From NCBI RefSeq assembly GCF_031143425.1, contig NC_090437.1, positions 1,178,036,863 to 1,178,100,862 of the forward strand: a stretch of DNA of 64,000 bases. Reading direction: 5' to 3'. The number at the start of each line of letters is the position of its first letter. Within the stretch, counting starts at the first letter, position 1. A program made the position numbers and the translations under genes. Positions 24,190 to 35,430 of the stretch are shown in pieces. Source of the stretch: Pleurodeles waltl (lineage: Eukaryota > Chordata > Amphibia > Caudata > Salamandridae). The notes below the pieces were generated by a model. It saw nothing but the letters and a program-made list of their open reading frames with translations, had not been told where the DNA came from and did not search any database.

Positions 24190-25770
24190 TCGTCTTCTTT
24201 TGGGGTGATTCTTCAATCAATTTTAGCTGATTGTAAGCTCTATCTTTGGTATCCTCTATCTTGAATTTGTCTCTCTTGCACTTTACGACTTTCTTTTATT
24301 CTTCTAATCACAACTAAAAAGCAGATGCCCAGAGAACTTGGACAATAGCACTAATTATTACAATTACGACAGGTTTTTCTTCATCTCAGCATTTGTCCTC
24401 CCCCACTTTCAAACCATTCACCAACTTTACTAAAATAATTTCTGATCTTACTAACCCAGGAGCTTATTGTTTACCACAAACCATGCTCTTCTAAAGCTTG
24501 AACTTCAGGAGAAATATTAATAATGTTATTAACATATGCATTAATACCCCTATCAGATATGAATGTCAACATTCCTTTACTTTAGTACCTTGTAAACACC
24601 ACCTTCCTTCGCAAGAAGGATGTCTAGCTCTAAGCTGATTTACATAATCATTGCTCACATTGCAATTCACTCATTATTCTTGGTTAAGGCTCCAGCTGTA
24701 TTAGCAGCAAGCAGGCCACAAGCATAGACAAGTCTCTTATCTTCACATCATTCAAGGCCAGATATCTATATGGAAAAATAGCCCCTTAAACATGTAATAC
24801 TATCTATCAAAAACAACATTTCACTCTTGTCAAACTAACAGCATCTTTCACTCAATTCATGCAATTAATGCTAGGAAACAGAAAAACAAGATAACATTAA
24901 CCAACCCAATTACACAGCAGATTGAAATAAGCAGTTTTACCACACATATAATCAATTCCTCTCTGAATGGGTTCCTCGCCAGTCAGAAAATCACAGTGTA
25001 AAACATGTCTTCTTTCACATTCACTTTCACCCACATATTCAATTGATATGACTCTTGTAGGTTCCCTATGCACCAAACACAATTCACCCTTTCTTTCAGG
25101 TTCCATTCTCAATCTTGGATGCAATTTTGACAATCTAAATTCTTCTTCAACCTTACTCTGCTCCCTTATCTTCTTTTCATGTCTCCAATCTCTCACAATT
25201 TCAACTCTTTTCTCATTGTATTCTCAAACAAACTCACACTCTTCATCAATTAAGCTGCACACATGTTTCCAAATAATAATTTTAGATTTCTGCTTAATTT
25301 GTGCAACTCTATTAATTTCCCAAGCTTTAAACCATTATTGACATCTTCAGAGATAGGTAAATCTTCCAATTAAATATTGAAATCGAACACATAAGGAGAT
25401 AAAAATTCATGTTTAGTCAAAATAATAATGAACACATTACAGGTGAGACCATAAAATATTGGTAGTTGCAGGTAGATAGCACATTTCCTGAAGAAGATGG
25501 AAGAAAAGTACATAAAATGCAATCTTTAGCCATCATAATCTCTAAATATTCACTCAACATTTTAACAGAAATATTAGCATGAAAACCACTTGGTAAGCAT
25601 TCCCTATTTGCCAGTGTGCTATATTTAGCTTTATGATGTATTGTAGTTAATGCAATCATTGTGGAATCATTTCCCATTGGATGAAGGAGTCACAAACAAC
25701 AAGCCAAGTAATAGATAATATGAGTATCATTAGCAAACCAATTAAACCAAAAAACATTTTGCAAAATTTG
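24190..25770 (-). pseudogene. env: Endogenous retrovirus env remnant
   Basis: Minus-strand fragments in several frames follow the order of a gamma-type retroviral envelope. A hydrophobic, signal-peptide-like stretch lies near 25740-25690. CGKTAYFNLLCNWVG near 24900-24945 resembles the end of the surface subunit, and a hydrophobic fusion-peptide-like GAIFPYRY follows near 24780. Next come a heptad-like stretch near 24700, LDILLAKEGGVYKVL near 24600 (the position of the conserved immunosuppressive-type segment), and a membrane-spanning-like stretch near 24340. The reading is broken by numerous stops and frame changes, including several between 24700 and 24550, so it cannot encode a product. No gag or pol belonging to it is visible: at about 25.9 kb it meets unrelated retroelement sequence. 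The exact genus is uncertain. Confidence 0.65.
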
Positions 25771-25909
25771 TCATATAACATTTTCTATTGCAATCAAAAA
25801 CAGCCCTTCAAACATGTCTCAGTCCTGCAATTGCAGCCTGTGTGTGTAGTTTTAAACTACCATTTCGACCTGGTAAAATAAACTTGTTGCCAGGCATAAA
25901 CCTTCCTTT

Positions 25910-26430
25910 TTAATACACATATGTCACCCCTAGAGTAGGGCCTGAACATCCAGAGGGCAGGGTGCAATGCATTAACTTTTAGGTTTTACATGTCCTGATG
26001 GTGAAAAGCTCTGAAATTCATTTTTCATTGCTCCAGGGCCTACTTCTCCCATAGGATAACATTGGAGTTACCTTATTACATTACATAAGCTGCAATTTCT
26101 AGTTTGGAATTGTTTGATAGCCCAAGTCTAAAGAATTGTAATTACAAGCCTTCTTTAATGGTGAAGTCAGGTTTTTAGTCACAATTCTGAAATGTCACAG
26201 TTTGAAAGTTAGCATTTTCTTGTCCTAACCATTTAGTGTGTGCATCCTGGTCCTGTGTCACATGACTAGGTGTAGGTGGCAATTGGTTTTTGTGGTTTGC
26301 TCCCAGACAGTGAGACAAATGGAAGATAGGGTTTGGCATGATGGACTACTCTGAGTTAACAAGAGGGAGAAGCTGTCACCTACCGCACTTGCATATCACA
26401 AAGGCACTGCCTGAGCACTCTCACAAAGGG
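25910..26430 (+). mobile_element. Probable LTR/5' leader of a Gypsy-type retrotransposon
   Basis: About 500 bp of non-coding sequence directly upstream of the gag-like remnant. It begins near TGTCACCCCTAGAG and includes CCTACTTCTCCCATAGGATAACATTGG and ACCTTATTACATTACATAAG. Position and lack of coding suggest LTR plus leader, but no second LTR is in reach to prove it. Confidence 0.35.
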
Positions 26431-26447
26431 CTTGACACTAATCTATT

Positions 26448-26971
26448 GTGACATCAGAAAAGCTGGGGCCAGGACAGGGAGGAAGGGGGTACCTGGATGT
26501 CAACCACCTATCTTACTACAATATGAGGGAGCTGAAGGATTTCTGCAAGAAGGGGATGCTGATCATAAAAAAGGGGTCCGCAAAACAGAACCTTCAGGCA
26601 GCTCTGCATGCTTCAGAGGAAGCAAGCTGGTTGGAAGTTCATCAGGACCAAGAGGGTGATGCCCTAAGTAGGATGATGAGGCGGGGAAAGAACATTACAT
26701 GGTAATCACTCCAGAGAGGGGGGCACAGAGATGGAGTTCCCTGCTAGATCCAGTACAGAAAGGAGTGTATCCTTCTACCCCGTTGTCACCTGTAGAGTTG
26801 ATGGGCAGAAGACAGGTTGAGAGGGACCTGAAGCTGCAGCTAGCCAGACTGGCTGTGGGAGAGAGAAGAGCTGAGGCTGAAAAAGCCTTATCAGAGGAGA
26901 GAAGGGCTGAAGCTAAGAAGGCCTTAGCAAAGGGAAAACTGCTCATACAGGGAGAACAAAAGAAAGTATAG
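26448..26971 (+). pseudogene. gag: gag-like remnant of an LTR retrotransposon
   Basis: Two frames share this stretch. The first (26448-26705) contains LSYYNMRELKDFCKKGMLII followed by KKGSAKQNLQAALHASEE, which resembles a SAP/LEM-like helix-turn-helix found at the start of some Ty3/Gypsy Gag proteins. The second (26699-26971, shifted frame) holds a charged coiled-coil, VERDLKLQLARLAVGERRAE then KALSEERRAEAKKALAKGK. The order (SAP-like helix, then coiled coil) and the leader upstream suggest Gag. There is a frameshift near 26.70 kb and a stop at 26969; no protease or pol follows, so it is a truncated copy. Family assignment is by pattern only. Confidence 0.45.
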
Positions 26972-27697
26972 AGAGACACTGAAGCACTCACAAGGAGGTC
27001 CATCAATTGAAGCCCACAAAAAAGGGTGTGTAGGAAAAGCCAGTTCAGAGCTAGTAATTCAAGATAAAGTTCAGAGTCAATCCAATGGCCCCTGGCATCA
27101 AAACAACAGCCGACACATGTTTTGTCATTAACAGTGACTGTTTCAAGACTGTAAATATGCAAATTGTCTATAACAGAAATTCATAATTTTATTTACTGTA
27201 AAGAGTACCTTAAAATCAAAACAAGATAGCCAAAACACCAAGAAAACACCTGAAAATTAGACCGTCCCTTTCTTTAACCCACATCCTATGCAGCTGGAAC
27301 AGCAGATGTGGAGGTAGCTCCTGCATACCAGCAAAGACATGTAACAAACTACTCTTTCATCTAAAGACCTCCCGATCACATCAAGAGTTCTGAAAGCTTC
27401 TTAAGTCCTGGCTATTCAGCAAATCAACTGGACCCTGACAGCACCTGGACACCCTCATGGGTGACAAGTAGCACTCTACAAATCTACTGATTGTGTAATG
27501 CAAGGTAGTGCACTTCATTCAATTACTATTCATTCCAAAACATCAGCAAAAATATTTTGCATTGGTTTATAAGTAAAAGTATACATTTCCACCTCTCAGG
27601 TCTGCATTAAATATGCAGACATAAAACAACATTATAAATGAGAGAAAAAATTATTGTTGCAAGTGTTTGAGTTATAGCACCACTTATATCAACAGAC
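26972..27697. other. No gene; possible LINE 3' tail
   Basis: Around 27340-27500 the plus strand reads like the end of a non-LTR ORF (GAAAGCTTCTTAAGTCCTGGCTATTCAGC, i.e. a KLLKSWLFS-like ending) followed by GGACACCCTCATGGGTGACAAG and CTACAAATCTACTGATTG, a pattern seen at CR1/L2/Rex-type LINE ends. The rest is unclassified. Confidence 0.3.
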
Positions 27698-28299
27698 TTA
27701 GGCCCTCATTACAACCCTGGCGGTAAATGCCGCTTACTGCTGTGTAGAAGACCGCCAACATACCGCTGCGCCTGAGGAATTACGCTACAGCTATTACGAC
27801 CCACAGCTCGGAATCGGCCATGATACAGACACCCACACAAGTTCGCCACACCTAAAGTCAGTGACAAACTGGCAATAACAAAACCGACACCGTCACGCCA
27901 ACAGGAATACGCCCACACTATCACGACCCACAAATCCACGCAGCGGTTTTTCAACCGCAGTATTCCATTGCCGGTACACACCGCCGCGCTCAAAATACAC
28001 ACACATTTACAAAACACAACCACATTGGACAATTTGAAATACACACACCTTACACACATACACACACAACACCCACACACCCAATCCAATATAAAACACC
28101 CACCCACATCACCCACAAACCCTTACTACCAGAATTCTGATACCACGCCAGAGACAGACACCACCATAAACAACACCAGCATCCACAGACACACAACACC
28201 ATCGCTTACACAACATCCATGTATCTCAAACAGCACACAACAACACATCCCCTCACACATCACAACACACACCACCTCACACATCACCCACACCACATC

Positions 28300-29767
28300 A
28301 TGGCACCTCAAAGACACCCCAGGTTCTCTGAGGAGGAGCTCAGGGTCATGGTGGAGGAAATCGTCCGGGTAGGGCCGCAGCTATTTGGATCACAGGTGCA
28401 TCACACCTCCATTGCAAGGAAGATGGAGCTATGGCGCAGAATCGTCGACAGGGTCAATGCAGTGGGACAGCACCCCAGAACAACAGATGACATCAGGAAG
28501 AGGTGGAACGACCTACGGGGGAAGTTGCGTTCCGTGGTCTCCAGACACCAGATTGCTGTACAGAGGACTAGCGGTGGACCCCCACCTCCTCCCCCACAAC
28601 TAACAACATGGGAGGAGCAGGTCTTGGCAATACTGCATCCTGAAGGCCTCGCAGGAGTAGCAGGAGGACTGGACTCTGGTAAGGCAAAGCTTTACTATTA
28701 TATCCCCCACCCTACCTGCATGCCATCACATACTCCCACCCTTACCCTCACCCCATCACTCCAGCACCTCACATATGCCCCACTATCACAACCCACCCAT
28801 CCCAACACCAAGCCCTGCATGCAACACCAAAGCATAGACACCCATCACCAAAACATGTCCACTACAGATACCCACACAGATTCCAAACCAAATATCACAC
28901 AAGGGCCAAGACAAGAATGCAAGCACTGGAGTACAGGGTCACTCACCCATTGCACACGATGGCACACACAGATGCAATAATCATGCTTTACACCCCTGCA
29001 GGACACCAACCCAATGTCACCGGACAGGAGGTACCAGACATATCCAGTCCCCCCACAGAAGAGACCCACAGTGATGACAGCAGCTCTGCACAACTGGATC
29101 AAGATGACCAGTCTGGCCCATCAGGGACCTCGGGACAGTCGGTTCCCCTGACACTGGCACAAGCCACCACAGACCCTCCCCCCTCAGGAAACACCAGCCC
29201 AGCACCCCCCAGCAGGCCCATCCCTCTGTCCCCAGGACATGTCAAGCAGCAGTGTGTCCACCACTACAGGGAACCCAGGCAAACCCACCAACCCAAGAAA
29301 ATCAGGGACCTGGGGGCAGTGGGCACATGGTTCAGGGGACAGAGGCTCAGGAAAACAGGGAAACTGGGAGGACTGCTGTGCGACAGGGGGAGGACAGGCC
29401 CAGGGAACCCACTCTCCACGAGGCCCTCTCCAACATCATGGGAGCTTACCATCATTCCCAGGAGACGATGGCAATGGTACTGGCCAAGTTTCAGGAGACC
29501 CAACGGCTGCAGGAGGAACACTATCTGGGGATCAGGGAGGACCTGAAGTCCATAAACAACAACCTGGCCACCATTTCAAGGGTGCTGCAAGACCTTGTCA
29601 ACGCCAGGAGGGACACTGTGGCACAACAAGGGGCCCCTGACACTAGCCTGCACGATGAACAGCCCTCCACTTCTGCCGACGCTAGTGGACAGGAGGCACC
29701 GCCACTGGAACACAACACCAGTCCCCACCCCCTGCAGATGGAGAACCACCCCGCAAACCGTCCCTGA
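28300..29767 (+). pseudogene. Harbinger gene A: Myb/SANT-like DNA-binding protein with coiled coil (frameshifted)
   Basis: Harbinger elements carry a Myb-like protein that binds the termini and brings in the transposase. Exon 1 (28300-28678) starts MAPQRHPRFSEEELRVMVEE and has the Myb/SANT-like (Myb_DNA-bind_5) pattern up to residue ~80: ELWRRIV, then RKRWNDLRGK. It continues into a PPPPPP stretch and LTTWEEQVLAILHPEGLAG. Donor CTCTG|GTAAGG; acceptor CCTGCAG|GACACC at 29002 keeps phase. Exon 2 opens with an acidic Ser/Thr/Pro-rich region. Its C-terminal part, EALSNIMGAYHHSQETMAMV to ISRVLQDLV, is a probable coiled coil, but lies in a different frame, so one frameshift falls between about 29190 and 29250. 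Stop at 29765. The homologous gene in Harbinger-2 has an exon 1 of exactly the same length (379 bp), which supports the splice sites. Confidence 0.8.
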
Positions 29768-30296
29768 GATCCAGGAACAAGACAGAGAACATTGGCAAAA
29801 CCCCGCCAGGAAATGAGAACCCCCTGAATGTCACCCTTCTGTACCACTTTGTCACCCTGTCCATCCTTAAACTGCCATTGCTCCACTTCCTATGCCCCTT
29901 TGGACAATGCACCTGTGAAACAAATAGACTGGACACTGCCATGGACATTCCTCCACCATCACCCCTGCGTGTTTTACAACCCCCCTCCACTTATTTGCAC
30001 AGAAATAAACACACTTCAATCACAAAACAATCTGGAGTCAGTCCGTGCTTTCACAAATGTGTAATTGCAATAACCATGGAATATAGCAATGTCAATTTAA
30101 TTGTTCACACACCGATGTAACACAGCTGGAGGACTGGAGGAAATATAGCAGAGGGCACAAAGTGGGACCCACATCTGTGAAAAGGAAAGGCAAAGTGACA
30201 AGTCAGGGTCCATACAATGAGTGAAAATGACAGACTTATGCTAGCTCCAACAATAGTATGAGATGTGGGAAGCAGTGATATCTTCTTACCTGTGTC

Positions 30297-31509
30297 TCAC
30301 TGGAAGTATTGCATGATGTTGTTTCTGCTGTCGATATGCTCTTCTTCTGCCTCATCTTCTTCACTGTCCAGAGGCTCCACAGCTGCCACAAGACCACCAG
30401 CTGGACCATCCTCCTGCAGAAAAGGCACCTGCCGTTGCAAAGCCAGGTTGTGCAGCATACAGCAGACCACGATGATCTGGCACACCTCCTTTGGTGAGTA
30501 GTAGAGAGAATCACCTGTCATATGGAGGCACCGGAACCTGGCCTTCAGGAGGCCGAAGGTGCGTTCAATCACCCTCCTAGTTCACCCATGTGCATCATTG
30601 TATCGTTCCTCTGCCCTTGTCCTGGGATTTCTCACTGGGGTCAGTAGCCATGACAGGTTGGGGTAACCAGAGTCACCTGCAAATGTCGAGGGACAACTGT
30701 TAGACACACACTACCCTGTAGGGACAACCCCATACCCAGACAACTATTCACACTGTATTGGGTGCTTGTCCTCACCTATTAGCCACACATGGTGCCTCTA
30801 GAGTTGCCCCATCACATAAGGGATGCTGCTATTCCTCAGAACGTAAGCGTCATACACTGAGCCAGGAAATTTGGTATTCACATGGGAGATGTACTGGTCG
30901 GCCAAACACACCATCTGCACATTCATGGAATTGTAGCTCTTCCGGTTCCTGTACACCTGTTCACTCCTGCATGGGGTACCAAGGCCACTTGTGTCCCATC
31001 AATGGCACCTATGATGTTGGGGATATGTTCCAGGGCATAGAAGTCACCTTTCACTGTGGGCAAATCCTCCACCTGAGGGAACATGATGTAGCTGCGCATG
31101 TGTTTCAGCTGGCAGACAACACTCTGGACAACACGTTAGAGAACATTGGCTGGGACATCCCTGATGCAATGGCCACTGTTGTTTGAAAGGAACCACTTGC
31201 CAGGTAATGGAGTACTGACAGGACCTGCACTAGAGGGGGAATTCTTGTGGGATGGCGGATAGCTGACATTAGGTCTGGCTCCAACTGGGCACACAGTTCA
31301 TGGATTGTTGCACAATCAAGTCTGTAGGTGACTATTACATGTCTCTCTTCCATTGTCGACAGGTCCACCAGCGGTCTGTACACTGGAGGATGCCGCCATC
31401 TCATCACTTGCTCCAGCAGACGTGCCGTATGGATGAGAACAGCGAGCAGAGAGTCAGCCAACAATGAGGTATGACAAAATGTAATTTGCACACATTTATT
31501 CATCTGCAA
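30297..31509 (-). pseudogene. Harbinger gene B: DDE transposase with one intron (decayed)
   Basis: This is the PIF/Harbinger transposase (DDE_Tnp_4, HARBI1-like). Reading down the minus strand: PVYRPLVDLSTMEERHVIVT, SVLHYLASGSFQTTVAIASG (substrate-recognition helices), then catalytic blocks GAIDGTQVAL (first Asp), [14 protein letters not shown] (second Asp, after the intron), RTFGLLKARFRCLHM (third acidic residue Glu in IERTFG) and a C-terminal acidic tail DSEEDEAEEEHID. Compared base by base with Harbinger-2 it has single-base losses near 31105 and 30975, each shifting frame. A canonical GT-AG intron of 99 bp (30677-30775: AATAG|GTGAGG ... TTTGCAG|GTGACT) lies just before GDSGYP; Harbinger-2 lacks it precisely. 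Divergent from gene A and C, as in other members of the family. Confidence 0.88.
30677..30775 (-). other. 99-bp intron in the Harbinger-1 transposase
   Basis: The donor GTGAGG and acceptor TTTGCAG interrupt a Gly codon before DSGYP. Removing the 99 bp gives an uninterrupted VWLIGDSGY, aligning without gap to VWLLGDSGY in Harbinger-2 at about 43765-43790. Confidence 0.88.
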
Positions 31510-31870
31510 TGTGCCTGTTACTGTGTGTATTCAAGGCCTACATTGGTGTGACGCAGTTATTATTAATGCCATGTGGCCCCCTGAAATGGCAGCTGCCTGA
31601 CCTGTAAGGTGGGACAAGGGGATATGAGGTAACTGCACTGGCGTTGAACACCGTCACAGTAGGCGGTCGAAGACCGCGGCGCAATCCTGCATTGGTTAAC
31701 ATTGGACCCTATGGGTCAGAGGAGCCAATGGCGATGTACGCCGGCGGTGACGGTACGCACGCCGCGGACGTGACCGCCATTTTCTGTCTGTTCACTCACT
31801 TGATACCTGACCTTCAACAGGAGAGGACCTACACTGCAAGTGCTGCAGTGACCTCAGTCTGGAAGCGAAA

Positions 31871-34686
31871 ATGGCTCATGTGTCTGGGGAAAGGGCCCCT
31901 ACCTTCACTACAGAGGAGTTGGAGAAATTAGTGGATGGGGTCCTCCCCCAGTACACACAACTGTACAGTCCTCCAGACAAACAGGTGAGTACACTGTGAG
32001 CATGCTGCATGGGCAATGCCTGTTTGGAGTGGGTGGATGGAAGATAAATGGAGGGGGGGACTGAGGCCTGCATGTGCGGATGGTGAGTGTATGTGCGTCA
32101 GGGCAAGGGTGGGAACGTGGGCCAATGAGTATGACGGTCCGGACGGGTAAAGATTTTCCTTTTCTCCTGTACTATTCCTCTAGGTCAGCGCCCACCAGAA
32201 GCAGGCTATTTGGTGTGCCATCACCAAGGATGTCCGGACCCTGGGGGTCCACCACAGACAGAGCACCCACAGCCATGAAAGATGGGAGGACATTCACCGC
32301 TGGAGCAAGAAGATGGTGGAGGCCCAGCTGGGGATGGCCTCCCAACGTGGGAGGGGTGCCCGTCGCACCATGACCCCCCTGATTTTCCGGATCCTGGCGG
32401 TGGCATATCCGGAGTTGGATGGGCGCTTGAGGGCATCACAGCAGCCACATGGGGGTGAGTACACTCTCATTCAGCTGACTCTGCACTCATTACGAGGTGT
32501 CTGAGTGGGGGAGGTGGGCAGTGGGTTCCCCTAGGCCAGGGCGATCTCGGTAGGCAAGGTCCCTTGTGAGGCAGGCTCTGTAGCACCCCAACCCCACTAG
32601 TGGTTAGTGCTATCTACACCTAGTCAGGCTCCTGTTTTGTAACCCACGGGCATGTGATTAATCTAGGAACTATAAGTGCATGGCGTAGTGCAGAGGGCTG
32701 CTGTGTCTGTAGTGTCCGCCAACGGTAATGGTGTTGCATGCACTGATCATGTCTTTCTTCTGTCTCCACCCCCCTTTTTGTGGTCTCCCTGTTCTTGTGT
32801 GCAATAGCATCATCAGGCAGAGGAGCATTGGCACCGGAGCAGGAGGGAGCTGCATCCCACTTTGCCCTGGAGGCGAAACAACGGAGTCTAAAGCCACCAG
32901 TAGGACGAAGGGCGAGGGGAGCTCCACGGCGGGGACAGGAGATGACAGCAGTGACAGCGACTACTCCTCTGATGGGAGCTGCCTTGCGGTGGCGGGCCCC
33001 TCTGTGCCCCCTGCATCAACAGGTACAGCTGCCTCCCCCCTACCAGCACCGCCCTCCCAGCAGCCCCTCGGGTGTGCCCCGTGCCCGCTCACCCAGGACG
33101 GTGGGCATGTCCTTCGCCCCAGGCACCTCAGGCCCTGCCCCAGTCAGCCCTGCGGCCCTCAGTGAGGAGGCCATTGACCTCCTCAGGTCACTCACTGTTG
33201 GGCAGTCTACCATTGTGAATGCCATCCAGGGTGTAGAAAGGGAGTTGCAACACGGTAATGCATTCCTGGAGGGCATTCATTCTGGTCAGGCTGCCCTTCA
33301 TCGAACCCTGTAATCTCTGGCCTCAGCACTGATGGCAGCCATTGTCCCTGTGTCTAGCCTCCCCCCTCCAACTTCCTCCACCCAGTCCCCTGTACCTCAG
33401 CCTATCCCAAGCACACCATCAGACCTGCATGCACACACATCAACACACAAGGGTGGCTCAGGCAAACATAAGCACCACACATCCCACAGACACTCACACA
33501 AGCATCAGACCTATGCACACATACCAACATCCACTGCCTCCACTGTGCCCCCCTCCTCCACATCCCCCTCCTCCCTCCCAGTCTCGTCTCCACTCACACC
33601 TGCATGCACTACATCCTCAGCCACTACCTCCATCACCAGCACGCCCATCACCACACACCTCTCATGTGCACTCACCACCCCCACTACCATTCACACATCC
33701 CCTGTGTCCTCTCCCAGTGTGTCTGTGAGCCCTCCTCCCAAAGTACACAAACGCAGGCACACACCCACCCAACAGCCATCCACCTCACAACACCCTCCCG
33801 CCCATGCACCTTCACCCAAATTCAGCAGACGTACACCTTCTACAACCACTACCTCCACTCCCAAACCCCCTCCATCTACCCGTCATAGTGTGTCTAAAAA
33901 ACTATTCCTGGCTAATATTGACCTCTTCCCTACACCTCCCCCCGTCCTTCCCCTAGGGCCAGGCTTTCCAGGTCCCAGCCCAGCACCTCAGCCACCACAT
34001 CCCCAGGCACAGTGGTGCCAGCAACTGCGGGGTCATGGAGTGCACCAACCATCAGGGCTGCCAGTGTGCCACGGAGCGAGGGCAAGGACATTCCGCCACC
34101 TGCCACAGTGAAAAAGGTGCCCACACCCCGGAGGGAGAAGCCGGACACCACTGCCACCAAGGGGTCAGGGAAAACGAAAGGGGATAGTGGCAAGGCAGCT
34201 GCGCCACCATCAAACGTGGAGAAGGGCCAAAAACTGAAGGGCAGGTCAGGAGAGGGCATGGTGGCACCGACTGAGGGACCAGTGTCACACCTTATGTCCA
34301 CGTCAACGCCAACCTGTACAGCGGAGAACACCGCCACCTGCACAGCCACCTGCACTGCCACAGACCCCGCAGCCAGCACCGCCGCCACAGACCCTGCAGC
34401 CAGCACCGCTGCCGCAGACCCTGCAGCCAGCAACGCCGCCACAGACCCCGCCGCCAGCACCACCGCCACAGACCCCGCCGCCAGCACTGCTGCCACAGGC
34501 CCCGCCGCCAGCACCGCCGCGACTGACACCTCCGCAAGCACTGCCGCGACTGACACTGCCGCAAGCACCACCAGCGGCCCCGCGATGTCCTCAGACAGTG
34601 ACACCACCGCAGACATGGCTACCATCCCCAGTGGTCAGTTGTCCGAGGCTGGTGGTGAGTTCCAGGACCCTGGGCAGCTTCCATGA
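31871..34686 (+). pseudogene. Harbinger gene C: second Myb/SANT-like protein with long Pro/Ser/Thr/Ala-rich tail
   Basis: Exon 1 (31871-31984) encodes MAHVSGERAPTFTTEELEKL... ending PPDKQ|GTGAGT. Exon 2 (32184-32454, acceptor CCTCTAG) encodes KQAIWCAITKDVRTLGVHHR, ERWEDIHRW and ARRTMTPLIFRILAVAYPEL. Joined, they make one Myb_DNA-bind_5-type domain split by the first intron. Exon 3 starts at 32808 (GCAATAG|CATCATC) with an acidic stretch, then a conserved block ALSEEAIDLLRSLTVGQSTI ... NAIQGVERELQHGNAFLEGI, then a His/Thr/Ser/Pro-rich stretch, VSKKLFLANIDLF, and a tail with 27-bp repeats to a stop at 34684. Lesions: two frame changes between about 32880 and 33040, a TAA at 33311, and a frame change near 34.0 kb. 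Three copies in this window share exon lengths and the LSEEAIDLL block. Function unknown beyond inferred DNA binding. Confidence 0.78.
34354..34570 (+). repeat. 27-bp tandem repeats in the gene C tail
   Basis: About eight units encode nine-residue repeats of the form TDPAASTAA, drifting to TDTSASTAA and TDTAASTTS. The period is a multiple of three and the frame stays open. Confidence 0.92.
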
Positions 34687-34848
34687 AGCATCACTGCCAT
34701 CAGAGTTGTCACCTGAATATGGAATGCGAAGCCGCAGCAGTGTGGGGTATGTCTCTGCCTCCATGGCGTATCATCCTACCTGTACCTCGGCAATCTCGTG
34801 GCACACACACCCAGTCGAGTGTATTGTTCCAGCCACAATGCACGTGGA

Positions 34849-35040
34849 GCACTCTGGGCACAAAGCCCCCTCCAGAACCAGTGGAGAAAGGCATCCACTA
34901 CCTCAGTCCTTGGCAGGATGAAGCACTCTGGGCACAAAGCCCCCTCCAGAACCAGTGGAGAAAGGCATCCACTACCTCAGTCTTTGGCAGGATGAAGCAC
35001 TCTGGGCACAAAGCCCCCTCCAGAACCAGTGGAGACTGTT
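34849..35040 (+). repeat. 74-bp tandem repeats
   Basis: About 2.6 copies starting GCACTCTGGGCACAAAGCCC at 34849, 34923 and 34997. Related copies, inverted, lie at about 39420-39545 in Harbinger-2. Confidence 0.92.
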
Positions 35041-35050
35041 ATCCACTTGA

Positions 35051-35430
35051 GAGACTGTGGCTTTGCACTTCCCAGGATAAAGCAGTGGGCAAACCACCCA
35101 CTGAAAAGACTTGAGAGACTGTGCTTTGCACTCCCCAGGATAAAGCAGTGGGCAAACCACCTACTGGAAAGACTTGAGAGACTGTGGCTTTGCACTCCCC
35201 AGGATAAAGCAGTGGGAAACCCACCCACTGAAAAGACTTGAGAGACTGTGGCTTTGCACTCCCCAGGATAAAGCAGTGGGCAACCCACCCACTGAAAAGA
35301 CTTGTGAGACTGTGGCTTTGCACTCCCCAGGATAAAGCAGTGGGCAACCCACCCACTGAAAGGACTTGAGAGACTGTGGCTTTGCACTCCCCAGGATACA
35401 TCAATGGGCATGGAGCCCCCTCGTGGAGCA
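35051..35430 (+). repeat. 64-bp tandem repeats (6 copies)
   Basis: GAGACTGTGGCTTTGCACTC recurs at 35051, 35115, 35178, 35242, 35306 and 35370. The unit includes CCCCAGGATAAAGCAGTGGG. No spacer structure, so not a CRISPR; it is a subterminal minisatellite of the transposon, shared with Harbinger-2. Confidence 0.95.

Noticed and set aside
30758..31186. 142-codon plus-strand frame
   Set aside because: Antisense to the Harbinger-1 transposase, whose catalytic motifs are on the minus strand.
33930..34625. 231-codon minus-strand Ala/Val-rich frame
   Set aside because: Antisense of the 27-bp repeat array in gene C, with no independent support.
35051..35430. Regular 64-bp repeats considered as a CRISPR array
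   Set aside because: The whole 64-bp unit is conserved with no variable spacers, and it sits inside a eukaryotic transposon.
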